Shown here: one piece after another, positions 21,201-34,660 of the stretch
Numbering within the stretch: the first letter of the stretch is position 1
Layout of the letters: every line of letters starts with the position of its first letter
Notes under the pieces: model-generated
The model's input: only the letters and a program-made list of their open reading frames with translations
Told to the model about the DNA's origin: nothing
Databases searched by the model: none
Made by a program: the position numbers and the translations under genes
Source: Monomorium pharaonis
Taxonomy: Eukaryota; Arthropoda; Insecta; Hymenoptera; Formicidae
Length of the DNA: 64,000 bases
Direction of reading: 5' to 3'
NCBI RefSeq assembly: GCF_013373865.1
Contig: NC_050474.1
Location: 7,836,561-7,900,560, forward strand

Positions 21201-21825
21201 TTATTTAATTATGTACTTTAATTTTTTACTTTCCCTTGATTCTCTTTATTTTTGAAAGATTGAAATCGACTAGATTTCATCAAATATCAATTACTTTATA
21301 TTAATATGTATATCAGTAATTTTTTTTTTAAATATTACAACTTTTCTCTTTTTATTTTCAGCTGTTAATAGTACGGCAATGTATCGCTTTTTCAAGTATA
21401 TTGAGAACCGGGACGTGGCCAAGCAAGTAATGAAGGAGCGTGGTCTTAAGAAAATTCGTCTAGGTATCGAGGGATACCCAACTTACAAAGAAAAAGTGAA
21501 GAAACGCGCTGGTGGCCGTGCCGAGGTCATCTACAATTACGTTCAGCGACCTTTTATCCACATGTCTTGGGAAAAAGAGGAAGCAAAGAGTCGTCACGTT
21601 GATTTCCAGTGCGTTAAGTCCAAGTCGGTGACGAATCTTGCTGAAGCCACAGCTGATCCCGTTCTAGATGCCGCTGGAAATCCTATGCTTCTTCAAGCCG
21701 CTGAGGGAGCAGTCTCTCAGCCGGAAGTGGTCGGGCTTCCTATGGGTTCGGATGCCGATGTGGATGGGCCAATGGGATCTGGCGATCAAGACTTGGGTCC
21801 GCTACCGTCTGACGAGCTACCATAA
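15314..21825 (+). CDS. BTBD10: BTBD10/KCTD20-family protein
   Basis: Five coding exons: 15314-15426, 19039-19200, 19821-20092, 20248-20445 and 21362-21825, 402 residues. BTBD10 and KCTD20 bind Akt and keep it phosphorylated by opposing PP2A in vertebrates; that role is known from the family, not from this sequence. A low-complexity Asn/Gln/Ser-rich N-terminus leads into a BTB/POZ-like domain starting near residue 80 (ERITLIVDNTRFIVDP, HPNTMLGRMF). The conserved C-terminal half follows, with DWDEEYPPQMGEEYSQ, YRFFKYIENRDVAK and KKIRLGIEGYPTYKEK. These blocks match the vertebrate proteins closely. The 3.6-kb first intron holds a TTAA-flanked element. An alternative promoter may lie near 18350. 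Confidence 0.93.
16737..17962 (-). mobile_element. TTAA-flanked DNA transposon remnant (1.2 kb)
   Basis: It starts GGGGTTATACTACCCAG at 16737 and ends CTGAGTAGTATAACCTC at 17962, with TTAA at 16733-16736 and 17963-17966. TTAA duplication points to the piggyBac/Kolobok type. It lies in BTBD10 intron 1. The minus strand keeps the tail of a transposase-like frame (17348-17650); most of the rest is AT-rich and non-coding. Confidence 0.7.
17348..17650 (-). pseudogene. C-terminal fragment of a transposase-like protein
   Basis: An open minus-strand frame reads about 100 residues to the stop at 17348, including LSGKTVIDIAINVAAITYNN, IDERRVQAANCSASINRK and EEMFYGPGIAE. The DERR...A...R...R...K pattern and the closing Y-GPGIA are, as I recall them, typical of the tail of the mutator-like/Kolobok-type transposase-related proteins common in arthropods. 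The N-terminal and catalytic parts are missing. Assignment to a particular family is uncertain. Confidence 0.45.
18201..18256. repeat. (TA)n microsatellite
   Basis: A TA run of about 55 bases with two interruptions, inside BTBD10 intron 1. Confidence 0.9.
18346..18486 (+). other. Possible alternative first exon of BTBD10
   Basis: A GC-richer island in an AT-rich intron ends in CCGTTAACAG followed by GTAAATG, a good donor. Joined to the next exon (19039) its own ATG would run out of frame, so it would serve as 5' UTR, with translation from the in-frame ATG at 19059. Supported only by composition and donor. Confidence 0.25.
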
Positions 21826-22100
21826 AAGACAGAAATAAATTAGGATTTTTTAAATTTTTGAAAAAGATCTTGGAAACAAATTTTGTTTTGAAAACAAAAA
21901 AAAGAAATATTTATAAAATCCTTAAAAAAGATCTTAAAAAAAATTTGTTGTTTCCATTTTGACAAATTGAATTCTGAAAATTGGAGTGAGGAGACTGGAT
22001 TTTTAAAAGACTGAGGTGCATTTGACTTGGATCATTACAACTGACTCTGAAGGTTTCAGAAATATGTTGGATCTTAAAAATGGAGGATGTTATACACTAA

Positions 22101-22221
22101 GGCTGGGTTCGGGAAGACGCTATTAGCGCTAAAAGTATCATTCTATCCTTGTTGCTCAGTGAATGTCGAAGAAAGATAGAGCACGCTCACAGCGCCAAAA
22201 GCGTGCTCTCCGAATCCAACC
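22101..22221. mobile_element. Hairpin element starting GGCTGGGTTCGGG
   Basis: Imperfect arms: GGCTGGGTTCGGGAAGACGC with CTATTAGCGCT, against AGCGCCAAAAGCGTGC and TCTCCGAATCCAACC, with TAA on both sides. Its terminus matches the outer hairpin at 14082-14347 while the loop differs. It lies 0.3 kb after the BTBD10 stop. The remainder of 21826-23400 is AT-rich and looks like 3' UTR and spacer. Confidence 0.6.
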
Positions 22222-23449
22222 TAAGAATTATCTGAGATACATACCTGAAAATTTTGCAGCTCAAAAAAAGGAGCGAATCGATTATTTACAAGGTAATTTC
22301 TGTTTTTTCGATGTCGTGGAATTTATACAATCTTATAAAAAAATTTATATTGAAAAATTTACGAAAAGAAATAATTTTGATTGTATTACTTTGTGAACAA
22401 GAATTTATTTGTTATTATTTTACTATTAATTGCTTTTTTTTAAGGTTTATATTATTACATGGTTTATGCGATTATGCTTAAGAACCAGGATTTATCGAAA
22501 AACTTATCAAGATATCATGCACTCCAGTCTTTATGATTCAACGTTTTGCGTTTTTTTGCGGTGCTTTTTTGTGTTCTGAATCTATACAATTCTATTTAAA
22601 AAAAAAACGAAGAAACATTTTTAATTAATGATAATACGAATATTTTTTTTTGGTCCTTCAAGGTATGTATGATCTTGTTTAAGAAAAAAGACTTATATTA
22701 AGATTAAATGTGAATTTCTTTGTCTAACATCTCTTGTCGTCGAGTTTTTCGCAAACTGCAATTTTGTGTATATAAGCGTTTATATTATATATATTATGTA
22801 TAAATTTACTTGTATTATGTATATAATTGCGAATACGATCGATGTATTATTATCGCATCTTCTACTACCATCGGTCTTTCCCATTTTATACTATTATAAT
22901 AAATACAGTTTAATACGCGATTTCTTTTTTGAATAAATTTTTGCCCTTTTTATACCTTAAAACGCTTGTTTTCCTTTTATTACAAATTTTTTTAAGGGCT
23001 TATTAAAGCGTTTTTTAATACACCGAAAATTTATCAGGAATGTATAGACAACTTTGAAAAAAATTATAACCAAGGAAAATTGGCGTACATTTACATGAAT
23101 ATTTTAATTATTTATTTCAAAATATTTAATCTATCTTGAGGATCATAAGACCTCTTTCAAACGCAAAATTTATATTGTCTGTTTTTTACAATTTTATATT
23201 TAATTTTAACTCTGACAGTATTTACGTTTTCAAGAGAAAATTTTTTGAGAACATATATAAAAAAAGCTATAAAAATATTGTGCATACATATGTACAGAAA
23301 CACATTGTAAATAGAGGTTTTAACTCTTTACACGAATAAAGCATATATCTATTATTACTTTGCCTTCTTACAAAGTATATTCTAATATGGTTGAATTAAT
23401 TTGCGACATATTAAATCACCAATTACAGTGACTAAAATCACCAGAACCA

Positions 23450-23802
23450 TGTAATCCCTCCCTCCCCTCCTTTTATCTGCCCCTCTCATCTTCGCTCTTT
23501 CCTAGGCTTAGTAGGTCGTCGGAAAGGAAGTCATTCGCCGACCTGTGGGAGGCGCAGGCGCTATCAGGGGGTGGGGGTCGGACGATCAATAAGGGACGCA
23601 CTACCCCCGGCGGCGGCGGCGGCCGCCTCACTTAGGAGGGCAGGAGATCAGTAGCGTACGGGCGCGCGAGTGGTGCACGACGTGGGTGCGTGGGGTGTGT
23701 GCGCATAGAGGGTGAGCCGCGAGTGAGCGAGGGCAAGCAAGAGCAAAACTCTGCCCCTCCTCCTCCTCTACCCCCGGCGCTGCGGGAAAAACTCGCTTCA
23801 GC
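23450..23802 (+). promoter_or_regulatory. GC-rich promoter and 5' UTR of nwk
   Basis: The only strongly GC-rich stretch of the left half of the window, with a CCCCCGGCGGCGGCGGC run near 23604, pyrimidine tracts and many CpGs. It ends at the nwk start codon. CpG retention suggests germline-unmethylated promoter DNA. The transcription start is not visible. Confidence 0.5.
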
Positions 23803-26800
23803 ATGCAACCACCACCGAGAAAAGTAAGAAGAAGTCGTGTACTCAAAAAAACGCCCCCGCGAGCCAATGGGGTGTTGTAATCTTGTAGAATCGACTTTCC
23901 ATGCTGTAGGTAGGGGAAAGACGTCTTTACGTCAAGCAAGGTGTATGTGTCTGAAACACAAGAATCGTCTTGCCTTATAGTTGCAAGAAAATCGACTTTA
24001 TACATCGGGTGTCAAATGTAAAGATTGTTTTTCTTATGTCAAATCTACATGGAAAAATAAAGTTTAATAATTTGTTGACTTTTTTATTTTTATATAAAAT
24101 GTGTGATAATAATATATACAATTTTTTTACGCTAATATATTTTTATTAATAATAAATAATGTGAGACCAAGAATCCAAAAAGTAATACAATAATATAAAA
24201 TGTAAAGTAATTTCACGACAGATCTGTCCAACGCACTAGCTGTTAATACCCTCGTTTTGAAATTTTGCAAGCAATCTATTTTTGATATTATCTTACAAAT
24301 AAGTGTAGACACAGAATGTACGAAATTATATGAAAATTAAAAAAATGGTGATAGAATAGAATAACTTCAAAAGAATACGTTTATCGATTTCGGCAATGTG
24401 CATTTCTAGATGACATACTACTGAACGTGTGTGTGTGTAATATAAAGATTACTAATTATTATAAAGTGCTAGTTTATAAGTAATTTATAGATTTACATTT
24501 AATTTTTATATATTTACAGATAATTATTATTTTTAATATTTACACTTGAAGGTTTTCAATAAAAACCAAAAGCCAAAAAATTACATTTTTAGGAAACAAA
24601 AAACTTCTGATCTTTAAACTGTTCATTATATAAATGTGGTAATTTTTTTTCAGACATGTAATAAATATAAGAAAGTTTAAACTTTGATTAATAATTTGAG
24701 GATTTGTTGGGAAGGAACAGCATAATAAAAAACCTGAATTTGTTTCATTCATGTAGAAAATTTATATTTATTACCTATTTTTATATTTATATTTCTAGTT
24801 TTCTATTTGATTTTTACAAAATTGTTCACGATATAACACTACTGATAGAGAATGACACCATAAAATTTTTCTAAAATCGGACTTGTTTAATTTTTTTAAT
24901 AAGAATTCTTTAATTTCTTATATGTATAAAAATTAATTTTTATATTTATTATTACTACATCTTAAAAACACGATTAATTTTAACAACACTTTGCAGTTTT
25001 GTTTTATGTTATTGGGCGGTGTTCGTACCTCTCGGAGGAGAATTTCTTATTTATACACACACACACACACACACATATGCGCGCGCGCGCGCGTAGTGAA
25101 AAATGCCTCACAAAGAAACAATTATAAATACGATTTCATATGTGATATTAAAACTGTTGTATGGCATTGATTATCATTGATTTTTAATTTGCACTTTGAG
25201 TAAGAAATGAGAAAAGGACAGAAACAGTGAGAGAAACAGAAATTCGACTAATTTGAAATAATACTAAAAAATTGAAGTAAATCGCACTTTTGCATAATTA
25301 AAAATTTCTTGTAATTATAAAAAATGAAATAGTAAAGTGCTTAAATTTATATTTATTTAATTTTTTGATTGTAAGGGAAACTATGCGAAATTTCTGAAGA
25401 ATGTGCACACAGAGCAGGCGGCAAAATTACAGGCAAAGAATCAGCACGAATGTGATCTTCTGGAAGACATACGGTGAGTTATTATATAAATTAAACTATT
25501 AAACAACAATATTTGGACATAGCAACTTTTTACCTATTCTTTAAAAAGAATTTACAATTTGGGAATAATTTTATACTTTAAAAAGTTTATAATATATATT
25601 GTAGTTATAATTATTATTTTAAAATTGTTCTATTTAAGTTTGAAATTTTTTAAATAGTTTTGACAATTAAATAAGTATTAATTTTTATTTCTTTCAGTAA
25701 TTTTACGATAAAAAAATCTGCCATTGAAAAATCCTATTCTGAGGTAAGGAATTATTTTGAAACTTTCTTTATGCTTACTTATTTTTGATAAAATTATAGT
25801 ATATATTTAATATGGACATAACATTTTCCAGGCGCTACTCAAAATATCATCTGCATATTTAAATAAGAAGATACCGAACATACCAGATCTCAAAGTCGAT
25901 GGAGCAGAAGAGAAATGGTAATTAATACATATGAAACAAAAATTTTTACATAGCTTTTATTTCTTTTTCTATGATATATACATATATGTTAAGGAAAATC
26001 TCTGTTATGCTGTAGATTATCATTATAGTGCATTTGTAATTTTCTAACAAGACTAAATTAATTTTATAAACTGCCTTTATTTATCATCTTTTGATGATTG
26101 ATATACTAATTTTTTCATACGTAATCATGTAAACAAAGGGTGAATAAAACAGACGATGAGACTTAATGCGAAAGTAATTTTCGCGTACGATAAGCACGGG
26201 AATTTGACCTCTACGGAATTGTACTGGTTTCAATTCCCGGCTGTTTATCGATCGGGGAAGTTTGCCAAGGAGAAGAAGGGTCATAGGTAAATGGCAATCC
26301 GCACTGGCGAGTGGTCAAATGATTACAGGAACATGTGGAATGTATGGCGAACCGTGCTGGAGGAGAACGAGAAGTTGGCGCGCGCACGCCTCGCCGCTGT
26401 CGAGGTCTTCCAGCAGCAGATCGCCGACGACGCCAAGAGCCTCAGGATGCATAAATTACAAATCTCTAAAAAGGTTTTGATATAAGATTTTGCTATAAAT
26501 TAATAATGTACATCTTATAGAATTTCCTTATATGTATTTTTTCTAAATAAGTGTTTATTAAATATTTACAAATTATTATATTTATTAGTAATTACTAAAT
26601 ATAATTATTTATATAAACATTATATTACAAATGCTATATGTGTGATGTATTCCATAAATTTCGGTAAATGGGTTTCTAGGCAATCGACCAATTACTGATA
26701 GTACAAAAAGAGCTCCAAACTTGCGTACAGGATGTCGACAAGACGAAGAAATTGTACTTTGACGAGGAACACAGCGCACATGATGTGCGCGATAAAGCAA

Positions 26801-29800
26801 AAGACATCGAAGAAAAGTATGTATATTAAGCTTATCTTTTATCTGGAAAATTACGTCTCTCATAATAAAAAAGAGCACTTTTTATCAGTTTTTTTTAAAT
26901 TTATGTTATAATCAATAATGTCCAATAATACATACATTGGAAAACTTGATTACGTATAAATATAAATAAAAAGTATTGCTAATATAAATGTGTTCTTATC
27001 AAGAAACAAAATTGTAATTTTCGACAATTTGCATTTTTTATATGCTATCATTATCATTGGCTTCATAAGTTAGTCATATAACTATGAATGCAATAATTCA
27101 TGACGTTCAATCAATGTTTTTAGACTGAAGAAGAAGAAGGGTTCTTTCTTCCAGTCGATAACGTCTTTACAGAAAAATAGTGCTAAGGTAAATAATCTTT
27201 TATTATAAAAGTTAATTGATTATTGTATATTTTAAGGCTCATACTATCGCGTAAATCTTTCGTATTTTTTTGTAGCTTTATATGGATGATTTTTTTTAAC
27301 AAATACTTTTTGAATACTTTGAATATTTTAATACATAAAGATAATGAAAGAAATAATTAGGATTCTGTAGTACTTTTCTTCTTTGCTTTAAAAAGATTTT
27401 ATTATATTTATTATATTTATTATATTTTACAAGTATCTAATAGTTTATAGGTATCTAATTATAAATTTATTTAGATAAATACCACACTTTATATATTTTT
27501 CTTATAATTAAACTCTAATGTAGTAAAAGAAATAAATTTTGCACGTACATTTGACTTGATAATGAAAGTTGAGATTTGAATAATCTCATTTGCAATGATC
27601 AGGTGAGCTCAAAGCGAGATGCTCTGGAGGAGAAATCAACTGGTGCTCGCAATGATTATCTGTTGAGTCTCGCCGCCGCCAATGCCCATCAGAATCGATA
27701 TTTTGTAGTCGATTTACAATCCACCATGCAGGTAAGTTCTATAACAGCGATGAGATCAGTAAATTGAAAGATTTTTATGTATTTCTTCGCGCTTGTTTAG
27801 TATTTGGAGCAAGGCGTTTATGACAAAGTAGCAGAATATTTAACCCTGATGGGACGCACGGAACTGCTCACTTGTCTAGCCACCCAAAATAGCTTCGGCA
27901 AGATTCGCGATCAAGCTCAGCAGGTATTGTCTAAAAATCGATATTATTACAATAGACAGTAATATTATTTGTAACGTTATTTTACCATTTATTTTAATTT
28001 TTTGTATTTCTTACCTATTTGTTTCAAAATTTATCTTTTTAATTATATCGATACAAGTAGATCAACATGATCATGTTGATACTACTTTACAAAAAAATTT
28101 GTATGACAACGAGAAATAAATTTACGAGCAATAATGTCGAATTACAGCTTACTAGAGAGTACAATATCCAATGTTGCTGTTTATACTATCCCGTTTTGAA
28201 GCAACATATTCAATACGAGTTTGAGCCTTGCGATAGTGATCCGGTAGATAGGTTTGTAGACCATATTTTTCAATATATTATGAAGCATTTTATTTAAATA
28301 TAAATCTTTTTTTCGACATTTTGAAATAAATGTTTGGTAGTCATAATCAATGCTAACACAAAGCATTGTAAGAATTTTATATAAAACAACATTTTAATAG
28401 CATGAAAAGATGAAATTTTTTACGAATCTAGGGTAACTGCTGATCATTCGGCGGCGACGACATTGGGCAAAGAAGCACGTCGCTGGTCGACAAAAATTGC
28501 CCGCGAGGTTGCCAGTATCCGTGAAAATAACCGAAAATTACAAATATTATATCAACTTAAAGAGGCTGGTCACAAGGTTTGTATCAAAATGTTCCAAAAA
28601 ACTGTTATTTATGACATGATTATAATAGTTTTATTAAAGAATTTTATTCATCGAAATTCTATATTTTTTATGAATTGAAACTTGTTTTAAAGGAATCTGG
28701 ATAATAATATTACAAATTTTTGTAACAAAATTTTATTATAATCGATGTACATCTATGTGTTATAAAGCTTTTTTAATTTATCTTTTTTCAGACTGATCCG
28801 AACGATCCTAATGGTCCAGATATAGAAACTAAAATCGATGAGTTAAAGCATGCTGTTCGACGAGCAGAGGTAAAATATTTAACTTTTATATTCTTTCTCC
28901 AAGAAAGAAATATTATTTATTTTGATATATCCAAAAATTCAATTTAACTATACAATAATTATAACGATTTATATAAAGCGCCACATATACATATCTATAT
29001 ATCTTTTTTTAACAGACCGCAAAACTCAAAGCGGAAGCGAGGATAGAATGTCTTCGACACGGTGGAGGTTTGTTAATATTTTCTCTTTTGAAAATAAAAC
29101 AATTGCTTTAAGAACAATTTTCTAAATTTTATTCTATTTTGTGTTTTATATAGTAAACGTAGACGAATTCTTGCAAGAGGCTGAAACACTCAGCGTTCAG
29201 GATATGCCACGTTCGGCTAGTTCTCTCTCCGTTAGAACAGATGCATCTGGTGCAGCGGTAATTATCAAAATAATATGCGATTCAAATTTTTCTTTGACAA
29301 ATATAAATATATTTTATATAATTTTATATAAAATTAATTTTAATATTTTTTAAATGTTATAAATTTTTATCTCTAACGTTAGCTAACTTAAATAATAGTA
29401 TTCGATGGTTACACAAGAGAATTTTTTTTAATGATTACACTTATTAAATTATAACATATATTATGTATATATAATCAAAAGAACAAAAATATATGAAAAA
29501 ATCGTAACAAAATATTTTGAATTTTTAATACATAACAAAAGTATTTATATATAAGTTTATATACAATTTTTCTAGGAACATCCGTCATCGGACTCATTCT
29601 ATGACAGCGACGGCGACGGTGGAAGCGACCTAACGACTTTGGAACGGCCCGGAAAGAATGCGCCTCAACAGGAAGAGGAAATCGAAGAGAGGCAGAGGCA
29701 TGACAGTGCCGAGGTTGATGGTATGCAGACAATTTTCGTATACATAAGTGTTATAAATATTAAAATCACAAAATCAAGAACTAAATTTATTCCTTTCCTT

Positions 29801-32800
29801 TTATCTTATTTTCCTCTTCGACTTTTTCATTTCTCTATCTTTCATTAATTTCTCTACCTTTCTTAACCTTTTTTTCTGCTATTAATTTCTTTACTGTTAT
29901 TTTGCTTTTTGTCGCAATTCCTCAATATGAGGAGATATACTTTCTTATACTTCTCTACATATTTTACATTTTTGATCTTCTTATTTTATGTATGTGGAAA
30001 ACCTTTCTTTTTAGCATTGCTAGAGCAGGAAAAACAACGGATGGAGCAACTAACGGCAGGTTGGGATGATCCTACGGCGGTCGATTGGGACAACGAATTG
30101 AAAGATGAGCAGGATATGACGCACGAAACACCAGAGATGCCTTCTAACCAACCCATATACAAGTGCACTGCTCTATATTCTTACACAGTAAGCGATTCCA
30201 AAGAACTATATATGTTTGTAAACTGAATATAGAATATTGATTGTAGAAAATTTAATAGCATTTTAAACATTAGAAATAATCTTGATTAGGGAAGCATAGC
30301 TGAATGATTCAAAACGAGGATCTAACTTTTCAAATTTTTGGGAGAGGAAAAACAGAAAGAAATAGAGAAGTGTTTAATCTATTGTAATATAGAATAAAAA
30401 ATATATAAATGAGAGAAAAGTATGATCTTTACAATGAAATAAACATGACTTCTTTATTTCTTTTTGTCTTTTTTTACAAAAAATTCGCAAAGTTAGATAT
30501 TTTGACTTATCTAAAATATCTTATCTTCTTCAAAGTGATAATTATATATATACATATATATAAATGGAAGAAATTTTTTAGGCGCAAAATCCCGACGAAC
30601 TTTCCATCGTGGAAAGCGAGCAGTTAGATGTGGTAGGTGAAGGCGACGGTGATGGATGGTTAAGAGCGAGAAATTATCGAGGAGAGGAAGGTTTCGTTCC
30701 TCAGAATTATCTCGATGTAGAAAGAGAACCTGAGACCACTACCGGTCTAACTTCGCAGGGACCAGGTCTGGTCCAGCAGATTTCTTTCTCATCCGTTGAT
30801 TACACCATTGATGATCACGATGCCGTTGATCCCGATGCCAATTTGCAAAGTGCCGCTCCAGAAGCCGTAATACAAAACCATCTTGGAGGTACGTTACAAA
30901 ATATCGCAAAATTCAATTCATGCATAATTTTTGTTTATTTTGACACGATTTAAAATTTAATCAGATATTTAAAATGATAAATAACATGATATATATATTA
31001 AGTTATAGAAACGGAGCAATTCTGTATTGCGCTTTACGACTATGATGCCACGTGCGACGAAGAATTAAGCTTTTTGGAGGGCGATATCCTTAAAGTCTTG
31101 AAAAAAGAACCACACGATGTAGACGACGGCTGGTGGGAAGGTGAGCTGAGAGGTCAGCAAGGCCTCTTCCCCTCTCTTGTCGTAGAACCTTGTGGTCCGG
31201 ACGGATGTCCTTTGACCCCACAGGTAAGAAATTGAATAATGGTTCAAAAAATATCATAGGCATAAAAAAATTTGTAAATAAAATTAGTGTTGTAAATAAA
31301 TGTTGTAAAAAAAAATAAAATTAGTAATGTTGGATTAAAAAAAATTACGTAATTCCACATTTAAAAAATGTTTAATTTAATAAATTAAATTTAAAATTAA
31401 TAAAAATTAAGAAAAATATAAGTTTATATTGATATCAGTGTAAAATGACAAATTTTGATTAAAATTATGTATGAAATTAATAATATATTAACAAGTTATA
31501 TCAATAAAAATCATAAATTAAATAATTAACTTACAACTTATTAATTTTATAACAAAGAGTAATATAATATTATCATTTCAGGAGAACTTAACACCACCGA
31601 GTTCCGCACCGCCAGTCTTTACTCCACCGGAAGTACCAGAATTTTTTCTAGAGGAGCTTGCTCAAATGGAAGGTAATTAAGATTACACCAATCGCTGAAC
31701 AATTACCAATATAAAAGCCATTTAAGAAAAATATTAAAATAATAAGATTTAAATAATAAATTGTAAATTAATTGATTTTTTTATTTAATTTTCATACATT
31801 TGGTTAAAATATAATTTATTTAAAAATATAATTATATATTAATGTAATTATCAAATTGTTATTTCCTCATTGACTTATAGTGCAGTGACATTATAATTAG
31901 TTATGTAATTTGAAACATTTTTATATAAGTATTTATTCATATTACTTCGATATACTGCTCATATACATACAGTTAAAAGATTATTCCACACACATATATT
32001 TATTTATTACACGTACATTATTACAGAATCGCAAGAAGAAAAATCAATGGTAAATGGTGATAGTAGATTCATGATGAATTTGTCTCGAGACCAAAAAGAA
32101 CAATATGGTTCACAGTTTGACGGTGATGAAGAAACGCCAGGTATATTAGGTAAGCTTTTAAATTATATTAAAATTCTCGAAATGGGCTAATAGTTGAAAT
32201 AAAGCAGGTATTATTCATTTTAATATATGAAACATTAACTTGCTGCACAGTCGTGGAGATATCAGATGAATCGGGTGATAAGGTAAATTGGTATAATGTA
32301 AAAAATTGTTTGTAGACTAGACTTTTAGTTTTATTGTATATCTTCCTTTTCTCACGAAAAGCATGCAATCATTTATCAAACTTTTAATATATTAATTAAT
32401 ATATTAATTATATATTAATTTAATATATTAATTCAATATATTAATGTTACGAATGTTTCTTATGATTTAATAATACAATCTGTTTCGAAGATTAAAATCA
32501 CATTTTATTTCTGCAATAAAATTATTTTTTTCTCAAATCTATCGTGAGATATTTGATTTATACACATGCAGTTATAAAAAATTATTTTCAAGAATAAAGT
32601 CTTATTTGATTCGCAGATGGAAAAGGATCCCAAATTCGGTGAAGACCTTAAATCTACTGACCAAAAGGATGATTTTGGTCTTGGGGTGGCTCAAATCGTG
32701 ATCACAGCCGCAACTCCGATGGAAGAGATCGAACATCCCTTCCCTGGGACGGAGGGGACTCCGGAAGAATCGGCAAAGATTGCAGAAGCCTCTGAAGCTG

Positions 32801-33180
32801 ATGTAGAAGCTTCAAGCGCGGCTTCGGATCCAAACGAGAGCGAATATAAAGAGGAAGAAGAGCCAACCGTAATCTTAGATGAAAAAGAGGAAGAAGCTGA
32901 AGAAAAGTCTACAATTGATGAACTTCCAGCAGACTCAGCACCATTTCCAATCAGCAGCAGTTCTGGAAGCGAAGCAGACTCTACTTCCGGCCCCAGCACC
33001 AACGAAAATTCTCAGTCGAGGGGAACAGTGGTTGAAGTGACAGAAGAGATCACAGAAGTCATGGAAGAGGAGGAAATCATGCCGGGAAAGATGCTGGTGG
33101 GAGGGAGAGCCAGTATCCCGGACGAGCTGCAGCCGGATCAATTGGAAAAATTGCAGACGCTCAAGGAATCGAACGCCTAG
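23803..33180 (+). CDS. nwk: Nervous wreck (FCHSD1/2 family) F-BAR and SH3 protein
   Basis: Twenty-two coding exons, 993 residues: 23803-23823, 25376-25473, 25698-25743, 25832-25917, 26329-26473, 26680-26816, 27124-27187, 27603-27731, 27801-27923, 28148-28251, 28432-28576, 28792-28869, 29016-29067, 29154-29257, 29576-29720, 30015-30187, 30582-30888, 31009-31223, 31582-31672, 32027-32149, 32251-32282, 32617-33180. Nwk bends membranes and links endosomes to WASp/Arp2/3 actin assembly; in flies it limits synaptic growth. It opens MQPPPRK, as in human FCHSD2. The F-BAR domain spans roughly residues 8-280, SH3a 540-598 (ALYSYT to YVPQNYLDV-like GFVPQNYLDV) and SH3b 655-713 (IALYDYDA, WWEGEL). The tail keeps GVAQIVITAATPM. 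The acceptor before exon 5 has a weak pyrimidine tract, and exons 20-21 may be alternatively spliced. Confidence 0.93.
25053..25094. repeat. (CA)n(CG)n microsatellite in nwk intron 1
   Basis: A run of CA (about 11 units) passes through TATG into about 8 units of GC. Alternating purine-pyrimidine of this kind favours Z-DNA. Confidence 0.85.
31686..31925 (+). repeat. Unnamed interspersed repeat, copy in nwk intron
   Basis: It shares an ordered series of blocks with 41175-41400 and 48580-48815: GCTGAACAAT, AAAAATATTAAAATAA, TTTTCATAC, and TTGAC followed by AGTGCA and TGACATT. AT-rich and decayed; neither inverted ends nor a tRNA/5S head could be seen. Confidence 0.5.
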
Positions 33181-34660
33181 GGCTGACTGGGCCCCGGAGC
33201 CCATAAGGGCAAAATTACTTTGCCTGACGGCCATACCGACAATTTTCGACATCTACTAGACTTCTGGCGATCATCACCTGAAGTGCTAGGAAAAAAAGAC
33301 TAACTGTAATAAACTCACATTAAGACTCTATCTGAAATTCATAAGGTTCTTATGGTGACAGAGTACTGGTGAGAATAAAGATGTTTGGAATTTTTGTGAC
33401 TAAACTATCTTAAAGTAATGGATGTTAATGGATCAAGTGGTGCTAAAGACTGTCTAAATTACGGCTATAAACGTAAGAAATATTTTCGCGTGCCCGAAAG
33501 CACGAGAAAATGTCCAGAATAAGATCTACCTTCGAACTGTAACTTTGAAAATAATGCACGTTGTATATCTTTATTAATTAATCAGAATTATAAGGGAAAG
33601 ATTTATTTGTGAAACTACCTATTACCATAATGATTTATTAACATCCTGGAGAGGAGAGAAAACGATTTAGTCAACTATTCAGTTGAATAAAAAATAATTT
33701 AAAGTTGAAAGAAATATTTAAAATCAGGTCCGTCACAAAGAATAGAAAAATTAATATACAAGATCACCAAGGCTTTATGTCAGACTTTACATATGGTCAC
33801 CAAAGATTTCTTTGCATTGATCGATTAATAAAAGATTAGAAGAACTAATTTGTCCTAAGGCAAATTAATTGAGCTTTAATGAGTTGATTAAACTCTTGAG
33901 TTAATAAAGCTAACAAAAGGGATGGAAAAGATTTTTTTTCGTAGGAAATGATGTACAGTAAAGTGGGATAATAGAAAGAATTGTCGATACCTGTGTACTA
34001 TAAAGGGCGTACATTTCAAAGGAATTACACTGGTGTTGCATGTAAAAACGACTATTTATTCACTATTCCTCACTGTTTTCATTTTATCCTTGTCCAATAT
34101 ATAAAAAATCTCTAATATCCAAGAACTGATTTTTAAAAAAATTGTATTATGTACTTCAAGAAAAATGCATACGTTTTCTAATCGAATATAGATATAGATC
34201 TATTGGAAGAAAGAGAATCACAATGGCAAATAAAATTAAGATTAATTATAATTTTAAAAATCATTTGTAGTTATAAATTAGAATGTTGCATATGTGAAAA
34301 TGATTTTATTTTTATAAATGCTTTGAAAATATTTACCAGATTACAGTTATTTATATTGTTTTATAATTATATTTATATATATATTTAATAAAATGAAATA
34401 ATCCTTTCATGTTTTATGAAATATATATGTAAACAAAAAATTATTTCTAAATTATAATCTAAAGAAAAAGGGAAATGTATTCAAGTAAGAAATTCTGAGA
34501 ATAAAATTAATATTTGTACAAAAGTTAAAATTTTATTGGGTGTAAATATATATATATATATAATATGTATATACAAATATACATACAAAAAGGAGTCATA
34601 TAAGACTCGAGAGAAATTTCTGATACTGTAATTCTATCAGTATAAAAAACTGCTAGTTAT
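33181..34660. other. nwk 3' UTR and convergent spacer
   Basis: The 3' UTR follows the stop; an AATAAA at 33309 (CTGTAATAAACTC) is a candidate poly(A) signal, with others further on. The sequence becomes AT-rich with no gene before the stop of the convergent HSD17B10. Confidence 0.5.

Noticed and set aside
23628..24005. 125-codon minus-strand frame over the nwk promoter
   Set aside because: It spans the GC-rich promoter, the first nwk exon and its donor. GC-rich DNA lacks stops by chance and no domain is seen.
28067..28297. Reading 28067-28297 as one coding unit
   Set aside because: Only 28148-28251 is coding, between an ATTACAG acceptor and a GTTTGT donor. The rest is intron that happens to stay open.
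32691..33252. Ser-rich and other minus-strand frames over 100 codons
   Set aside because: Antisense shadows of the last nwk exon, whose sense frame ends with conserved family sequence.
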